A program made the translations under genes and the position numbers. From NCBI GenBank assembly GCA_015491995.1, contig WGFY01000047.1, positions 1 through 64,000 of the forward strand: a stretch of 64,000 nt of DNA. Direction: 5' to 3'. Under the pieces are notes generated by a model. That model searched no databases. It saw nothing but the letters and a program-made list of their open reading frames with translations, and had not been told where the DNA came from. Numbering within the stretch: the first letter of the stretch is position 1; each line of letters starts with the position of its first letter. Of this stretch, positions 44,401 to 52,196 are shown piece after piece. Source of the stretch: Mesoaciditoga sp. Its GTDB lineage: Bacteria > Thermotogota > Thermotogae > Mesoaciditogales > Mesoaciditogaceae.

Positions 44401-44998
44401 CGGTGGCCTTGATCATGCACTGGCATCCGATGAAGATATAAACGTTCTAGTGCTTGATACCGAAGTTTATTCCAACACAGGAGGGCAATCCTCTAAAGCA
44501 ACGCCGGAAGCCGCGGTGGCAAAATTCGCGGCGTCTGGTAAGAGAACTAAGAAGAAGGATCTTGGCAGAATGGCCATGGCTTATGGATATGTCTACGTGG
44601 CTCAAGTGGCAATGGGGGCAAACAACAACCAACTTGTCAAAGCGATGGTTGAAGCCGAAAGCTATCATGGCCCATCACTCATAATCGCATATGCCCCGTG
44701 TATAAGTCATGGAATAAAAGCCGGAATGGGTAAGACACAAGATCAAGAGAAGAGAGCTGTAAAAGCAGGTTATTGGCACCTTTACAGACATAATCCGATG
44801 TTGAAAAAGGACGGAAAGAATCCATTCATTTTGGACTCCAAAGAACCTACAGAATCGTTCAAGGATTTCTTGATGAGCGAGGTAAGGTACTCATCGTTGA
44901 AGATAGAATTTCCTGAAGTTGCAGATGAATTGTACAAAAAATCGGAAGAAGACGCGAAAGAACGTTATGAAACGTATAAAAGACTTGCGTCTCAGTAA
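41468..44998 (+). CDS. nifJ: Pyruvate:ferredoxin (flavodoxin) oxidoreductase, single chain
   Basis: Oxidises pyruvate to acetyl-CoA and CO2 with ferredoxin as acceptor. 1176 residues with all fused domains: N-terminal MDGNTAAAHVAYAFTEVAAI and FPITPSSPMAELID, gamma-like GVLDRTKEPGALGEPL, the two ferredoxin motifs CIQCTMCAFACPH and CTGCGVCVDVCP, then the thiamine-binding FSGACAGCGETPYVKL and GGDGWAYDIGYGGLDH. Ribosome site TTAGGAGG. Supplies reduced ferredoxin to Rnf. Ends at a strong terminator. Confidence 0.98.
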   Translation: MTKEMKTMDGNTAAAHVAYAFTEVAAIFPITPSSPMAELIDLWSAKDRKNIFGQNVRVIEMQSEGGASGAVHGSLAAGALTSTFTASQGLLLMIPNMYKVAAELLPGVFHVAARSVAAHALSIFGDHSDVMATRQTGFALLASGGVQEVMDLASIAHLSAIRSRIPFLHFFDGFRTSHEIQKIEVLNYDDLAKLVDMDAVKAFKDRALNPEHPKTMGTAQNPDIYFQAKESINSFYEATPDIVANYMKEISTLTGREYRPFNYYGDPKAERVIIAMGSVTETAEETVDYLRGKGEKVGLIKVHLYRPFSEKYFFDVLPSTVKVIGVLDRTKEPGALGEPLYEDIRTLFYDKKDAPVIVGGRYGLSSKDTTPSQINTVYENLKESEPKDHFTIGIVDDVTHTSLNVKKEISTESDDTIRCKFWGFGSDGTVGANKQAIKIIGDNTDLYAQGYFSYDSKKSGGVTVSHLRFGKSPIRSTYLINTADYIACHKQSYVYRYNVLDGLKKGGTFVLNTPWKEKELDTYLPTNMKRYIAENNINFYIIDATKIAMEIGLGTRINMIMQAAFFKLADVIPIEDAVKYLKDAIKKTYGRKGEDVVEMNYKAVDRGIGALVKVNVLDSWKNAKSKKKVEAGEDKPKFVKEVADVINRLEGDKLPVSAFVGRENGEFPAGTAAYEKRGVAVMVPEWDVDKCIQCTMCAFACPHAVIRPFLLNEEEVSKAPDSFVTKKAIGKGMERMRYKIQISPLDCTGCGVCVDVCPAPGKALKLKPLETQEKEIKNWEFAIKEVSEKKDIISRETLKGSQLIKPLMEFSGACAGCGETPYVKLATQLFGDRMIIANATGCSSVWGASAPSTPYTVNSQGYGPAWANSLFEDNAEYGLGMVVAVRHIRDRLEELMKEFITLDVPDEMKKPFQTWINGKDDASASKAATLEILKVLNMKVQNTRAKKILEEINDRKDMLVKKSIWSIGGDGWAYDIGYGGLDHALASDEDINVLVLDTEVYSNTGGQSSKATPEAAVAKFAASGKRTKKKDLGRMAMAYGYVYVAQVAMGANNNQLVKAMVEAESYHGPSLIIAYAPCISHGIKAGMGKTQDQEKRAVKAGYWHLYRHNPMLKKDGKNPFILDSKEPTESFKDFLMSEVRYSSLKIEFPEVADELYKKSEEDAKERYETYKRLASQ

Positions 44999-45020
44999 AA
45001 AAAAATAGAAAAGATGTTAA

Positions 45021-45054
45021 AATAGAGCAAATCCAAGATTTGCTCTATTTTTTC
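45021..45054 (+). terminator. Intrinsic terminator of nifJ
   Basis: AATAGAGCAAATC and GATTTGCTCTATT form a perfect 13-pair stem with a three-base loop, followed by TTTTTC. It lies 24 bases after the nifJ stop and ends 14 bases before the next ATG. Confidence 0.92.
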
Positions 45055-45067
45055 AAGGGAGAAAAAC

Positions 45068-45367
45068 ATGGGGGAAAAATCAAGAGAATATCTGGCAGCA
45101 TGGTTGGCATCTCACAGACCAAATTTTGTTGTAATACACACCGAAAAGTTCACGAAATTCTTTAAATTTCCAGTTTTCTTGGGGATAGAGAGAAGAGGTG
45201 AAAACTACATTTTTTTGCTGCATACCTTTGACAGAACGATCACTGAAGTGGAACTGAATGAAAGGTTCAACGCGTTTTGTATAGATAAATATACAGAGCA
45301 AGAGCTTTCCATCATAGATATGAAAACCTCTATAGAGATCATAGAGAAATACGAAAAAATAGATTGA
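45068..45367 (+). CDS. Hypothetical protein, 99 residues
   Basis: Not recognised. A soluble alpha/beta-looking protein (FVVIHTEKFTKFFKFPVFLG, NYIFLLHTFD, then a helical acidic C terminus) with no signal peptide or membrane helix. The ATG follows AAGGGAG by eight bases and a terminator follows the stop, so the unit is probably real and expressed on its own. No promoter is visible apart from what could lie inside the nifJ terminator region. Confidence 0.65.
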   Translation: MGEKSREYLAAWLASHRPNFVVIHTEKFTKFFKFPVFLGIERRGENYIFLLHTFDRTITEVELNERFNAFCIDKYTEQELSIIDMKTSIEIIEKYEKID

Positions 45368-45385
45368 ACATCTCCAATTTGATAA

Positions 45386-45424
45386 AAAGCGTCGATCGTT
45401 TTCAAAGCGTTCGATGCTTTTTTG
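45386..45424 (+). terminator. Intrinsic terminator after the 99-residue gene
   Basis: AAAGCGTCGA (45386-45395) and TCGATGCTTT (45411-45420) pair over ten positions with one G-T, 15-base loop, ending in a run of six T. Confidence 0.7.
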
Positions 45425-45433
45425 TGGTAAAAT
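45425..45433 (+). promoter_or_regulatory. Extended -10 promoter of degV
   Basis: TGGTAAAAT, a TG-extended -10 located directly after the terminator tail; transcription would begin near 45440, 25 bases before the degV ATG. The -35 region is occupied by the terminator stem and is poor. Confidence 0.45.
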
Positions 45434-45464
45434 CATATAAAGTTGAATTTTGGGAGGAAAACAG

Positions 45465-46325
45465 ATGCGAATAAAAATCCTGGTAGATAGCACAGCAGAT
45501 ATTAGGAAAGATTGGTTAGAAAAATATGATGCGGATCTGGTTCCTTTAAAAGTTATTTGGCCGGATGGAACCTCTGAAGATGATAGTAGAGATCCAAAAG
45601 ACCTAATGAAATTTTACAGCAAGTTGAAGATCTCTCCAGAAATACCGAAAACCTCCCAACCAACTGTGTTCGAATTTCTTCAAAAGTACAGGAGCGCCGA
45701 GCAATCCGGATACGAAGGGGTAATCGTCATAACGTTATCCTCAAAGATGTCAGGAACTCTCAACTCGGCCACCACAGCCGCAAAAGAATCCAAAATTCCG
45801 ATCGAAGTTTGGGATACGAAATTAGCATCAAGTGTCAACGCTCTTGTTGTAAGACGTGTTAGAGAGTTGGCAAGTGAGGGGAAGACTCTCAAACAGATCG
45901 TGGATGAGCTTCAACGTGAAAGAGATACCAAAAAATTACAGGCATTTTTCTACGTTTCAGATTTTAATTACTTGGTTAAAGGTGGACGAGTATCAAAATT
46001 TCAAGGCTTTTTAGGAACTATGTTTAAAATAAAGGTTGGAATATGGATAAATTACGATGGAGAAATGGTTCCTTTTGACAAATCGCGTGGAAAATCCAGA
46101 GCATACGATCTACTTGTAGAAAAGGCTGGAAGTGAAATTCCTTTTGGGAGCCTTGTGAGGTTATCCATGATTTACGCTGATGCCGAAAATGAAGCTATGG
46201 AACTTTTAGAAAAGTTAAAAGAGAAATACGATGTCGTAGACTCCTCGTTTCACATGACAGGTAAGGTGATCACCACTCATGTAGGTCTGGGAATGTGTGG
46301 CTTCGGCGTGGAGCAGCTTGCATAG
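45465..46325 (+). CDS. DegV-family fatty-acid-binding protein
   Basis: 286 residues from the ATG at 45465, after GGGAGG (the longer TTG reading covers the ribosome site). IKILVDSTADIRKDWLEKYD, PKTSQPTVFEFLQKY, VITLSSKMSGTLNSATTAAK and YLVKGGRVSKFQGFLGTMFK are DegV signatures; the SGTxNSA serine lies at the fatty-acid site. Family members can act as the FakB subunit of fatty acid kinase; no FakA (Dak-type kinase) gene is next to it. Confidence 0.9.
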   Translation: MRIKILVDSTADIRKDWLEKYDADLVPLKVIWPDGTSEDDSRDPKDLMKFYSKLKISPEIPKTSQPTVFEFLQKYRSAEQSGYEGVIVITLSSKMSGTLNSATTAAKESKIPIEVWDTKLASSVNALVVRRVRELASEGKTLKQIVDELQRERDTKKLQAFFYVSDFNYLVKGGRVSKFQGFLGTMFKIKVGIWINYDGEMVPFDKSRGKSRAYDLLVEKAGSEIPFGSLVRLSMIYADAENEAMELLEKLKEKYDVVDSSFHMTGKVITTHVGLGMCGFGVEQLA

Positions 46326-46373
46326 CTTTAAAAAACAAATTTCTCCTTGAAAATCACGACAGGAGTTGATTTT

Positions 46374-46733
46374 ATGGAAAGGCAAAATCTATATGCAAAA
46401 AAAATAGTGAGACCTGAAGACTGTGCTTTAACGGTTAAAAGTGGAAATTTGGAAGTACTTTCCACACCTACCGTTTTGGCTTGGATGGAAGAAGTTTCCG
46501 CGGATCTTGCACGTCAATTTCTAAACGACAACGAAACTACTGTGGGAGTTCATGTCGAATTGGACCATCTTGCGCCAGCTTTTGTAGGGGATAACGTTGA
46601 AGTCAAAACCTTTCTTGAAAAGAGAGGGAAAAAGAAGCTCATATTTAGCGCCGAGGCTACCAAAAACGATGTGGTTATCGCAAAGGCTACTCACATTCGC
46701 GTGATAGTGAATAAAGGAATGTTTTCAAAGTGA
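46374..46733 (+). CDS. Hotdog-fold thioesterase, FlK-like
   Basis: 119 residues from ATG 46374, eight bases after CAGGAG. LSTPTVLAWMEEVSADLA, TTVGVHVELDHLAPAFVGD and VEVKTFLEKRGKKKLIFSAE match the fluoroacetyl-CoA thioesterase-like hotdog group (Thr, Glu and His catalytic candidates all visible). The physiological acyl-CoA is unknown. Its ending overlaps the GTG start of adenine deaminase by 4 bases. Confidence 0.85.
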   Translation: MERQNLYAKKIVRPEDCALTVKSGNLEVLSTPTVLAWMEEVSADLARQFLNDNETTVGVHVELDHLAPAFVGDNVEVKTFLEKRGKKKLIFSAEATKNDVVIAKATHIRVIVNKGMFSK

Positions 46734-48451
46734 AGATAGAAAACATCATTCCTGTGGCGCTTGGAAAAGCTCCAGCGGATGTTCTCTTTAAAAACTGTAA
46801 AATAGTCAACGTGTTCACAGGCGAAATTGAAGAAGGAAATATCGCTCTTTACCGAAAAAGGATCGCGGGAATAGGAAACTACGAATATGGGAAAAAGATC
46901 GTAGATCTGAAAGGAGATTACGTCGTACCTGGGCTCATAGATGCGCATTTACATATAGAAAGCTCCATGGTAGAACCGGTAGAATTCTCGCGTGCAGTCA
47001 TTTCGCGTGGCACCACCACAGTGATAGCAGATCCACATGAAATAGCCAATGTGATGGGTATATCTGGTATAGAATACATGCTAAAATACACGGAAGGTGT
47101 CCCTTTAAACATATACATGATGATTCCCTCTTGCGTACCCGCTACCGATATGGAAACAAGTGGAGCCGATATTTCATCTATCGATACCATAACACTTGTC
47201 ACCAAGTACCCGCGTGTCCTTGGATTGGGTGAGGTTATGAATTATATGGGAGTGTTGGATGCCGATTACGATCTGATGACTAAAATAGAGATCATTCGAC
47301 ATCTTTACAAAAGAACAGATGGACATGCACCTGGATTAAGTGGTAAAGAACTGAACGCTTACATTTCAGCATTCATACGCTCAGATCATGAATGTACAAC
47401 GGAAAAGGAAGCACTTGAAAAAGTATCACGTGGTATGCAGGTGCTTATAAGAGAGGGAAGTGTGGCAAGAAACCTTGATGATCTGATAGGTGCTGTTAGT
47501 GAAAGGAATGAAAGATTCTTCTCTTTTTGTACAGACGATAGACATCCTGATGATATTGTCAAAGACGGGCATATAGACAACATGATACGTCGTGCCATAT
47601 CAAGGGGAGTAAACCCAATCACCGCTATAAGAATGGCCACGATAAACAGTGCTTTGTTTTACGGGCTGAGAAGTATGGGAGCCATTGCTCCATCTTACAA
47701 GGCGGATATGATCGTAACGCATTCTCTTGAAAATTTCTTTCCTCACATGGTTATCAAAGATTCAAAAATAGTTGCCATGGATGGAAAGATAAAAGAGAAT
47801 TTCACAGGCAACAAGGGATACAAATACATAGCCAAAATGGATGGGAACTTTAAAACTCCCCATATAATGGAGAGCGATTTGAAAATTTCATCCGCATTCA
47901 AAAAAACAAGGGCTATCCATCTTTTCAACAACAGTCTCGTAACCAAGGAAAAAGTATTTGACATACCACCTTCACGTTTGCCGAATTTAGAAAGCGATCT
48001 TTTGAAAATAGCCGTTGTTAGCAGATATACACCGGAAAAATCGGTATCAGTGGGCGCCGTTCATGGGACGGGGCTGAAAAATGGGGCAATTGCCACATCA
48101 GTTGGTCATGATTCCCATAACATGTCCGTTATAGGGACAAATGACGAAGATATGGTCAAAGCGATAAATAGAGTGATCGATATGCACGGTGGTATAGTGG
48201 TCATAAGAAGCGGGAAGATCTTATCGGAGCTTCCTCTCCCTATAGCCGGATTGATGTCCGAACTTCCTATGGAGGAAGCTGCAAAGAGAATTGAAGAATT
48301 GAAAGAAGCGGCCTATTCAATTAATTGCGTCATAGAGGATCCGTTCATGGTGCTTTCTTTCGTTCAACTTGCGGTGATACCGCAATTGAGGATAACCAAC
48401 CTTGGACTTGTAAACACCGAAAAGCATCAATTTGTCGATTTGGGATGCTAA
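46730..48451 (+). CDS. ade: Adenine deaminase
   Basis: Converts adenine to hypoxanthine and ammonia. 573 residues; amidohydrolase metal motif GLIDAHLHIESSM, PHEIANVMG, DGHAPGLSGKEL, CTDDRHPDDI, and the C-terminal SVGHDSHNMSVIGTNDEDM typical of bacterial Ade. GTG start within the thioesterase stop. Followed after 14 bases by a molybdenum hydroxylase that could oxidise the hypoxanthine formed. Confidence 0.96.
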   Translation: MKIENIIPVALGKAPADVLFKNCKIVNVFTGEIEEGNIALYRKRIAGIGNYEYGKKIVDLKGDYVVPGLIDAHLHIESSMVEPVEFSRAVISRGTTTVIADPHEIANVMGISGIEYMLKYTEGVPLNIYMMIPSCVPATDMETSGADISSIDTITLVTKYPRVLGLGEVMNYMGVLDADYDLMTKIEIIRHLYKRTDGHAPGLSGKELNAYISAFIRSDHECTTEKEALEKVSRGMQVLIREGSVARNLDDLIGAVSERNERFFSFCTDDRHPDDIVKDGHIDNMIRRAISRGVNPITAIRMATINSALFYGLRSMGAIAPSYKADMIVTHSLENFFPHMVIKDSKIVAMDGKIKENFTGNKGYKYIAKMDGNFKTPHIMESDLKISSAFKKTRAIHLFNNSLVTKEKVFDIPPSRLPNLESDLLKIAVVSRYTPEKSVSVGAVHGTGLKNGAIATSVGHDSHNMSVIGTNDEDMVKAINRVIDMHGGIVVIRSGKILSELPLPIAGLMSELPMEEAAKRIEELKEAAYSINCVIEDPFMVLSFVQLAVIPQLRITNLGLVNTEKHQFVDLGC

Positions 48452-48465
48452 CAGGGAGGTGTGCT

Positions 48466-50781
48466 GTGGGAACTTTTACGAAAAAACGCGATTATTCAGT
48501 GATAGGAAAGGAAATCCCTCGTGTTGATTCGCTGGTAAAGGTTAAAGGAAAGGCAAAGTTCGTAGCAGATTTTGACATGAAAGACATGCTGTATGGAGCA
48601 TTAGTGCTATCGAAACGTGCACGTGGAAGAGTTAAAAAAATAGATGTTTCAAAGGCATCATCTCTAAAAGGTGTGAGAGCCATTTTGACGTATGAAGATA
48701 TACCTGGCGAAAACCAAATTGGCGAAGTGGTAAATGATATGCCGTGTCTTGTACCTGTGGGTGAAGAGGTTAGGTACTATGGAGACGTTATCTCTTTGGT
48801 GGCAGCAGATTCTCTTGAAATTGCAAAAGAAGCTGTGAAATTGGTGAAGGTGGAATACGAAGATCTCGAACCCGTTTTGACGATAGAAAAAGCTTTAAAA
48901 AACGAAGTCAAAATTCATCCATCTGGAAACATTTTAACTTCAAAGAAGATCAGAAAAGGAAATGTAGAAAAAGGTTTCTTTGAGTCAGATTTTGTAATAG
49001 AAGATGATTTTTACGCTCATTACCAAGAGCAAGCCTACCTTGAACCACAGGGGATACTTTCGCTTTACGATAACAATTACGGCATAACGATATACGGTTC
49101 CATGCAATGCCCCTATTACGTACAAGAAATGGTACCTAAAGTGTTGGGAATGTCTATGCATTCGGTACGGGTCATTCAAGCTGAAACAGGGGGGGCTTTT
49201 GGAGGGAAGGAAGATGTTCCTTCATACGTTGCATCTCAGTGTGCCCTTTTAACTTATCACACAAAAAAACCTGTTTTACTCGTATACTCAAGGGAAGTCG
49301 ACATTCAAACAACGAGCAAGCGTCATCCCATAAAATCCCATTACAAGCTCGGCGTGACTGAAGATGGAAAGATAAAAGCTGTTGAGATAACGGCCCATAT
49401 GGACATGGGGGCTTACGCAACACTTTCTCCAATAGTCATGTACAGAAGTTTGGTCCATGCGGCTGGAGCTTACGATATAGAAAACGTAAAAGTGGATATA
49501 GATGGAGTGTATACCAACAAAGTGCCTTGCGGTGCATTTAGAGGATTCGGAAGTCCTCAAGTTTTGTTTGCTATGGAATCTATTGTAGACGAGGCTGCGG
49601 AGAAATTGAGAATGGATCCGATGGATATTCGATTGAAAAATGCCCTTCGCATCGGAAGTAGAACATCTACCGATCAGCTTCTAACAGAATCAGTTGGCGC
49701 AGTTAAAACCATTGAACACGCGATGGAAATATCCAATTACGCCGAGTTGAAGAAAGAAATGGCAGCTTTCAATTTGGAAAACAAATTCAAAAAACGTGGA
49801 ATAGGAGTTTCTCATATAATATACGGCATTTCATTAGGTGCTGCCGGTCAACATCTTGATGCTGCAGGCTCTTTGGTCCAAGTTCATAGAGATGGAAGCG
49901 TCAACATTCATATAGGGAATACGGAAATGGGTCAAGGGGCTAAAACGGTAATAGCCATGATCGCTTCAGAAGCTCTCGGTCAAAGTATAGAAAAGATACG
50001 TGTTGACAATCCAGATACCTCTTACGTTCAAGATAGCGGTCCGACCGTTGCATCTCGAGCAACTGTTTTCAGCGGAAACGCGGTAAAGAAAGCCTGTGAA
50101 AAGATTAAAGCAAGAATGGAAGAGTATTTTTCTAAAACTCGAAATGTAAGTGTGGAGGAGATCGTGTTCAAAAACGGCGCTATCAAAACGGTTGATAACA
50201 AGCATAAAATCTTGTTTGACTCTCTTGCCAATGAGTGTTACAATTCGAATACGAAGATGGTTGAAAGAGGGTGGTTTGTTTCACCCAAACTTCGTTGGAA
50301 TTCAGAAACAGGCTTGGGGGAAGCTTACATAACTTACGCTTACGCCACTCAAGTTGTCGTAGCTGAAGTGGATATGCTCACTGGAAAGAGCCAAGTTATA
50401 GAAGCTTACACATCCCATGATGTAGGAAAAAAACTCAATCCAGTTGGATTGGTTGGACAAGTTCAGGGTGGATTCGTCCAGGGAATGGGATATGGCCTTT
50501 TTGAGGAAATAAAAACCACTGATGGTAGAATAACGACCGATAATTTCAACACTTACATAATTCCAACGATAAGTGATATTCCACAAAAGCTTAAAATAGA
50601 TTTCGTGGAAGATGCTTATTCTCAAGGGCCCTTTGGAGCAAAAGGAATAGGCGAACCATCACTTATGCCAGTGCCAGCGTCGATAGCAAATGCCATATCA
50701 AATGCTGTAAGAAAAAGGGTAAAACGTATCCCAGCAACAGCCGAATATGTTTTTAACATCATAGAGGAGGTAATAAAATGA
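48466..50781 (+). CDS. Xanthine dehydrogenase-type molybdenum hydroxylase, large subunit
   Basis: 771 residues from the GTG at 48466, four bases after GGGAGGTGT; a longer reading from 48325 runs back into ade and is rejected. Molybdopterin-binding text: YGSMQCPYYVQEMV, AETGGAFGGKED, CGAFRGFGSPQ, NTEMGQGAKTVIAMI and the catalytic glutamate in KGIGEPSLMPVP. The [2Fe-2S] and FAD subunits that usually accompany it are absent here. Position after adenine deaminase suggests hypoxanthine or xanthine as substrate. Overlaps the next gene by 4 bases. Confidence 0.88.
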   Translation: MGTFTKKRDYSVIGKEIPRVDSLVKVKGKAKFVADFDMKDMLYGALVLSKRARGRVKKIDVSKASSLKGVRAILTYEDIPGENQIGEVVNDMPCLVPVGEEVRYYGDVISLVAADSLEIAKEAVKLVKVEYEDLEPVLTIEKALKNEVKIHPSGNILTSKKIRKGNVEKGFFESDFVIEDDFYAHYQEQAYLEPQGILSLYDNNYGITIYGSMQCPYYVQEMVPKVLGMSMHSVRVIQAETGGAFGGKEDVPSYVASQCALLTYHTKKPVLLVYSREVDIQTTSKRHPIKSHYKLGVTEDGKIKAVEITAHMDMGAYATLSPIVMYRSLVHAAGAYDIENVKVDIDGVYTNKVPCGAFRGFGSPQVLFAMESIVDEAAEKLRMDPMDIRLKNALRIGSRTSTDQLLTESVGAVKTIEHAMEISNYAELKKEMAAFNLENKFKKRGIGVSHIIYGISLGAAGQHLDAAGSLVQVHRDGSVNIHIGNTEMGQGAKTVIAMIASEALGQSIEKIRVDNPDTSYVQDSGPTVASRATVFSGNAVKKACEKIKARMEEYFSKTRNVSVEEIVFKNGAIKTVDNKHKILFDSLANECYNSNTKMVERGWFVSPKLRWNSETGLGEAYITYAYATQVVVAEVDMLTGKSQVIEAYTSHDVGKKLNPVGLVGQVQGGFVQGMGYGLFEEIKTTDGRITTDNFNTYIIPTISDIPQKLKIDFVEDAYSQGPFGAKGIGEPSLMPVPASIANAISNAVRKRVKRIPATAEYVFNIIEEVIK

Positions 50782-52175
50782 GTTCCAAAAAAGTCATAGG
50801 ACCAACATTTGAAGAGATGTTGCATCCTGATAAAATCGATCCGAAGGTAAGAAAATTAGCACTCAAAAAGTTCAAAGAAGATCCGCTTGACCCGATCAAC
50901 TTTTTTAACATCACATGGCGTGGAATAGACAACAAAATAAAGTACGTTGTTTTGCCTAAAGCCTTAACCGGTGTAGCCGCCAATATAATAGTGATGTACG
51001 GCAGAGATTTTCCAACTGGTAGCCATAAAGTAGGAGCCACTTATTCAATAATGGCAGAAAAGGTCATTCGTAACGAAATAGATCCGTCGTATCATACACT
51101 CATATGGCCATCTACTGGAAATTATGGAATTGGCGGGGCATGGGTTGGATGTAGGATGAAATTCGATAGCGTTGTGATCTTGCCAGAAGAAATGAGCAAA
51201 GAAAGGTTTGAGATAATAAAATCCTATGGTGCCCGAGTTATCGCAACACCAGGGTGTGAATCAAACGTTAAAGAGATCTACGATAAAGCAAAAGAATTGA
51301 AGGCAGAAAATCCAGAAAAAGTTAGGATTTTAAATCAATTCGAAGAGTTTGGCAACTACCGTTTTCATTATTACGTAACGGGTAATACCATGTTGGAACT
51401 CGTTAAAAATGAGAAGATAGGAAATGGGAGAATAGCATCGATAGTCTCTGGGGTTGGATCTGCCGGAACCATCGCTTGTGGCGATAGGGTTAAGCAGGAA
51501 TTCCCAGAAACAAAAGTTGTCACGCTTGAGCCTACACAATGCCCAACGATTTCCATGAACGGTTACGGTGGTCATGACATTCAAGGAATAGGAGACAAAC
51601 ATGTCACTTGGATTCACCACGTAACCAACAGTGATGCAGTTGTGGCAATTGATGACATGGAATCAAAGAAGGGCATGCAACTTTTGACGGATGAAGTGGG
51701 GAAATCGTTCCTTAAAGAATTCATCTCATCTGATCAAGTTGAAGAGCTTGCAACGATCTTCGGAATATCCGGTGTGGCTAACGTACTCGGCGCGATAAAA
51801 GTGGCCAAAGAATATGGATATGGTCCTGACGACAACGTCGTAACGATTGCAACTGACACGGTTGACAGATACCGATCGGTCATGTCAGATCTTGACAAGA
51901 AATATGGGAAAATGGACAGAGCCGAAGCAAAAGCGAGATTTGAATCTATATTCATGGGTGTAAAAACAGACTGGTTTTTCGAAGGCACCATTGAAAATAG
52001 AAGAAGATGGCATAACCTCAAATACTACACTTGGATAGAACAGCAGGGAAAGAGCATTGAAGAGCTCAATTCCCAGCTTGAAGATGAGTATTGGGAAAAT
52101 CATCAAAAAATGGTTCAAGAAACCGATAAACTCATAATGGAATACAGAAAGAGAGAAGGAATATACGGTCTCTGA
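50778..52175 (+). CDS. PLP-dependent fold-type II enzyme
   Basis: 465 residues, related to cysteine synthase and threonine synthase-type lyases. The PLP lysine is in FPTGSHKVGATYS, the substrate loop in WPSTGNYGIGG and the phosphate-binding glycines in VSGVGSAGTIACG. Family members are usually 300-400 residues; here a C-terminal tail of about 100 residues rich in charged helix (YYTWIEQQGKSIEELNSQLE) is added. Coupled to the molybdenum hydroxylase by ATGA, so a role in the same catabolic route is likely. The reaction cannot be named. Confidence 0.75.
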   Translation: MSSKKVIGPTFEEMLHPDKIDPKVRKLALKKFKEDPLDPINFFNITWRGIDNKIKYVVLPKALTGVAANIIVMYGRDFPTGSHKVGATYSIMAEKVIRNEIDPSYHTLIWPSTGNYGIGGAWVGCRMKFDSVVILPEEMSKERFEIIKSYGARVIATPGCESNVKEIYDKAKELKAENPEKVRILNQFEEFGNYRFHYYVTGNTMLELVKNEKIGNGRIASIVSGVGSAGTIACGDRVKQEFPETKVVTLEPTQCPTISMNGYGGHDIQGIGDKHVTWIHHVTNSDAVVAIDDMESKKGMQLLTDEVGKSFLKEFISSDQVEELATIFGISGVANVLGAIKVAKEYGYGPDDNVVTIATDTVDRYRSVMSDLDKKYGKMDRAEAKARFESIFMGVKTDWFFEGTIENRRRWHNLKYYTWIEQQGKSIEELNSQLEDEYWENHQKMVQETDKLIMEYRKREGIYGL

Positions 52176-52196
52176 TTTTTAGGAAAGGGAAAAGCT

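Noticed and set aside
44454-44684. 76-codon frame inside nifJ
   Set aside because: Shadow frame in the thiamine-binding domain region with no independent start signal.
48325-48465. N-terminal extension of the molybdenum hydroxylase
   Set aside because: It reads through the end of ade in another frame and through the GGGAGGTG site that serves the GTG at 48466.
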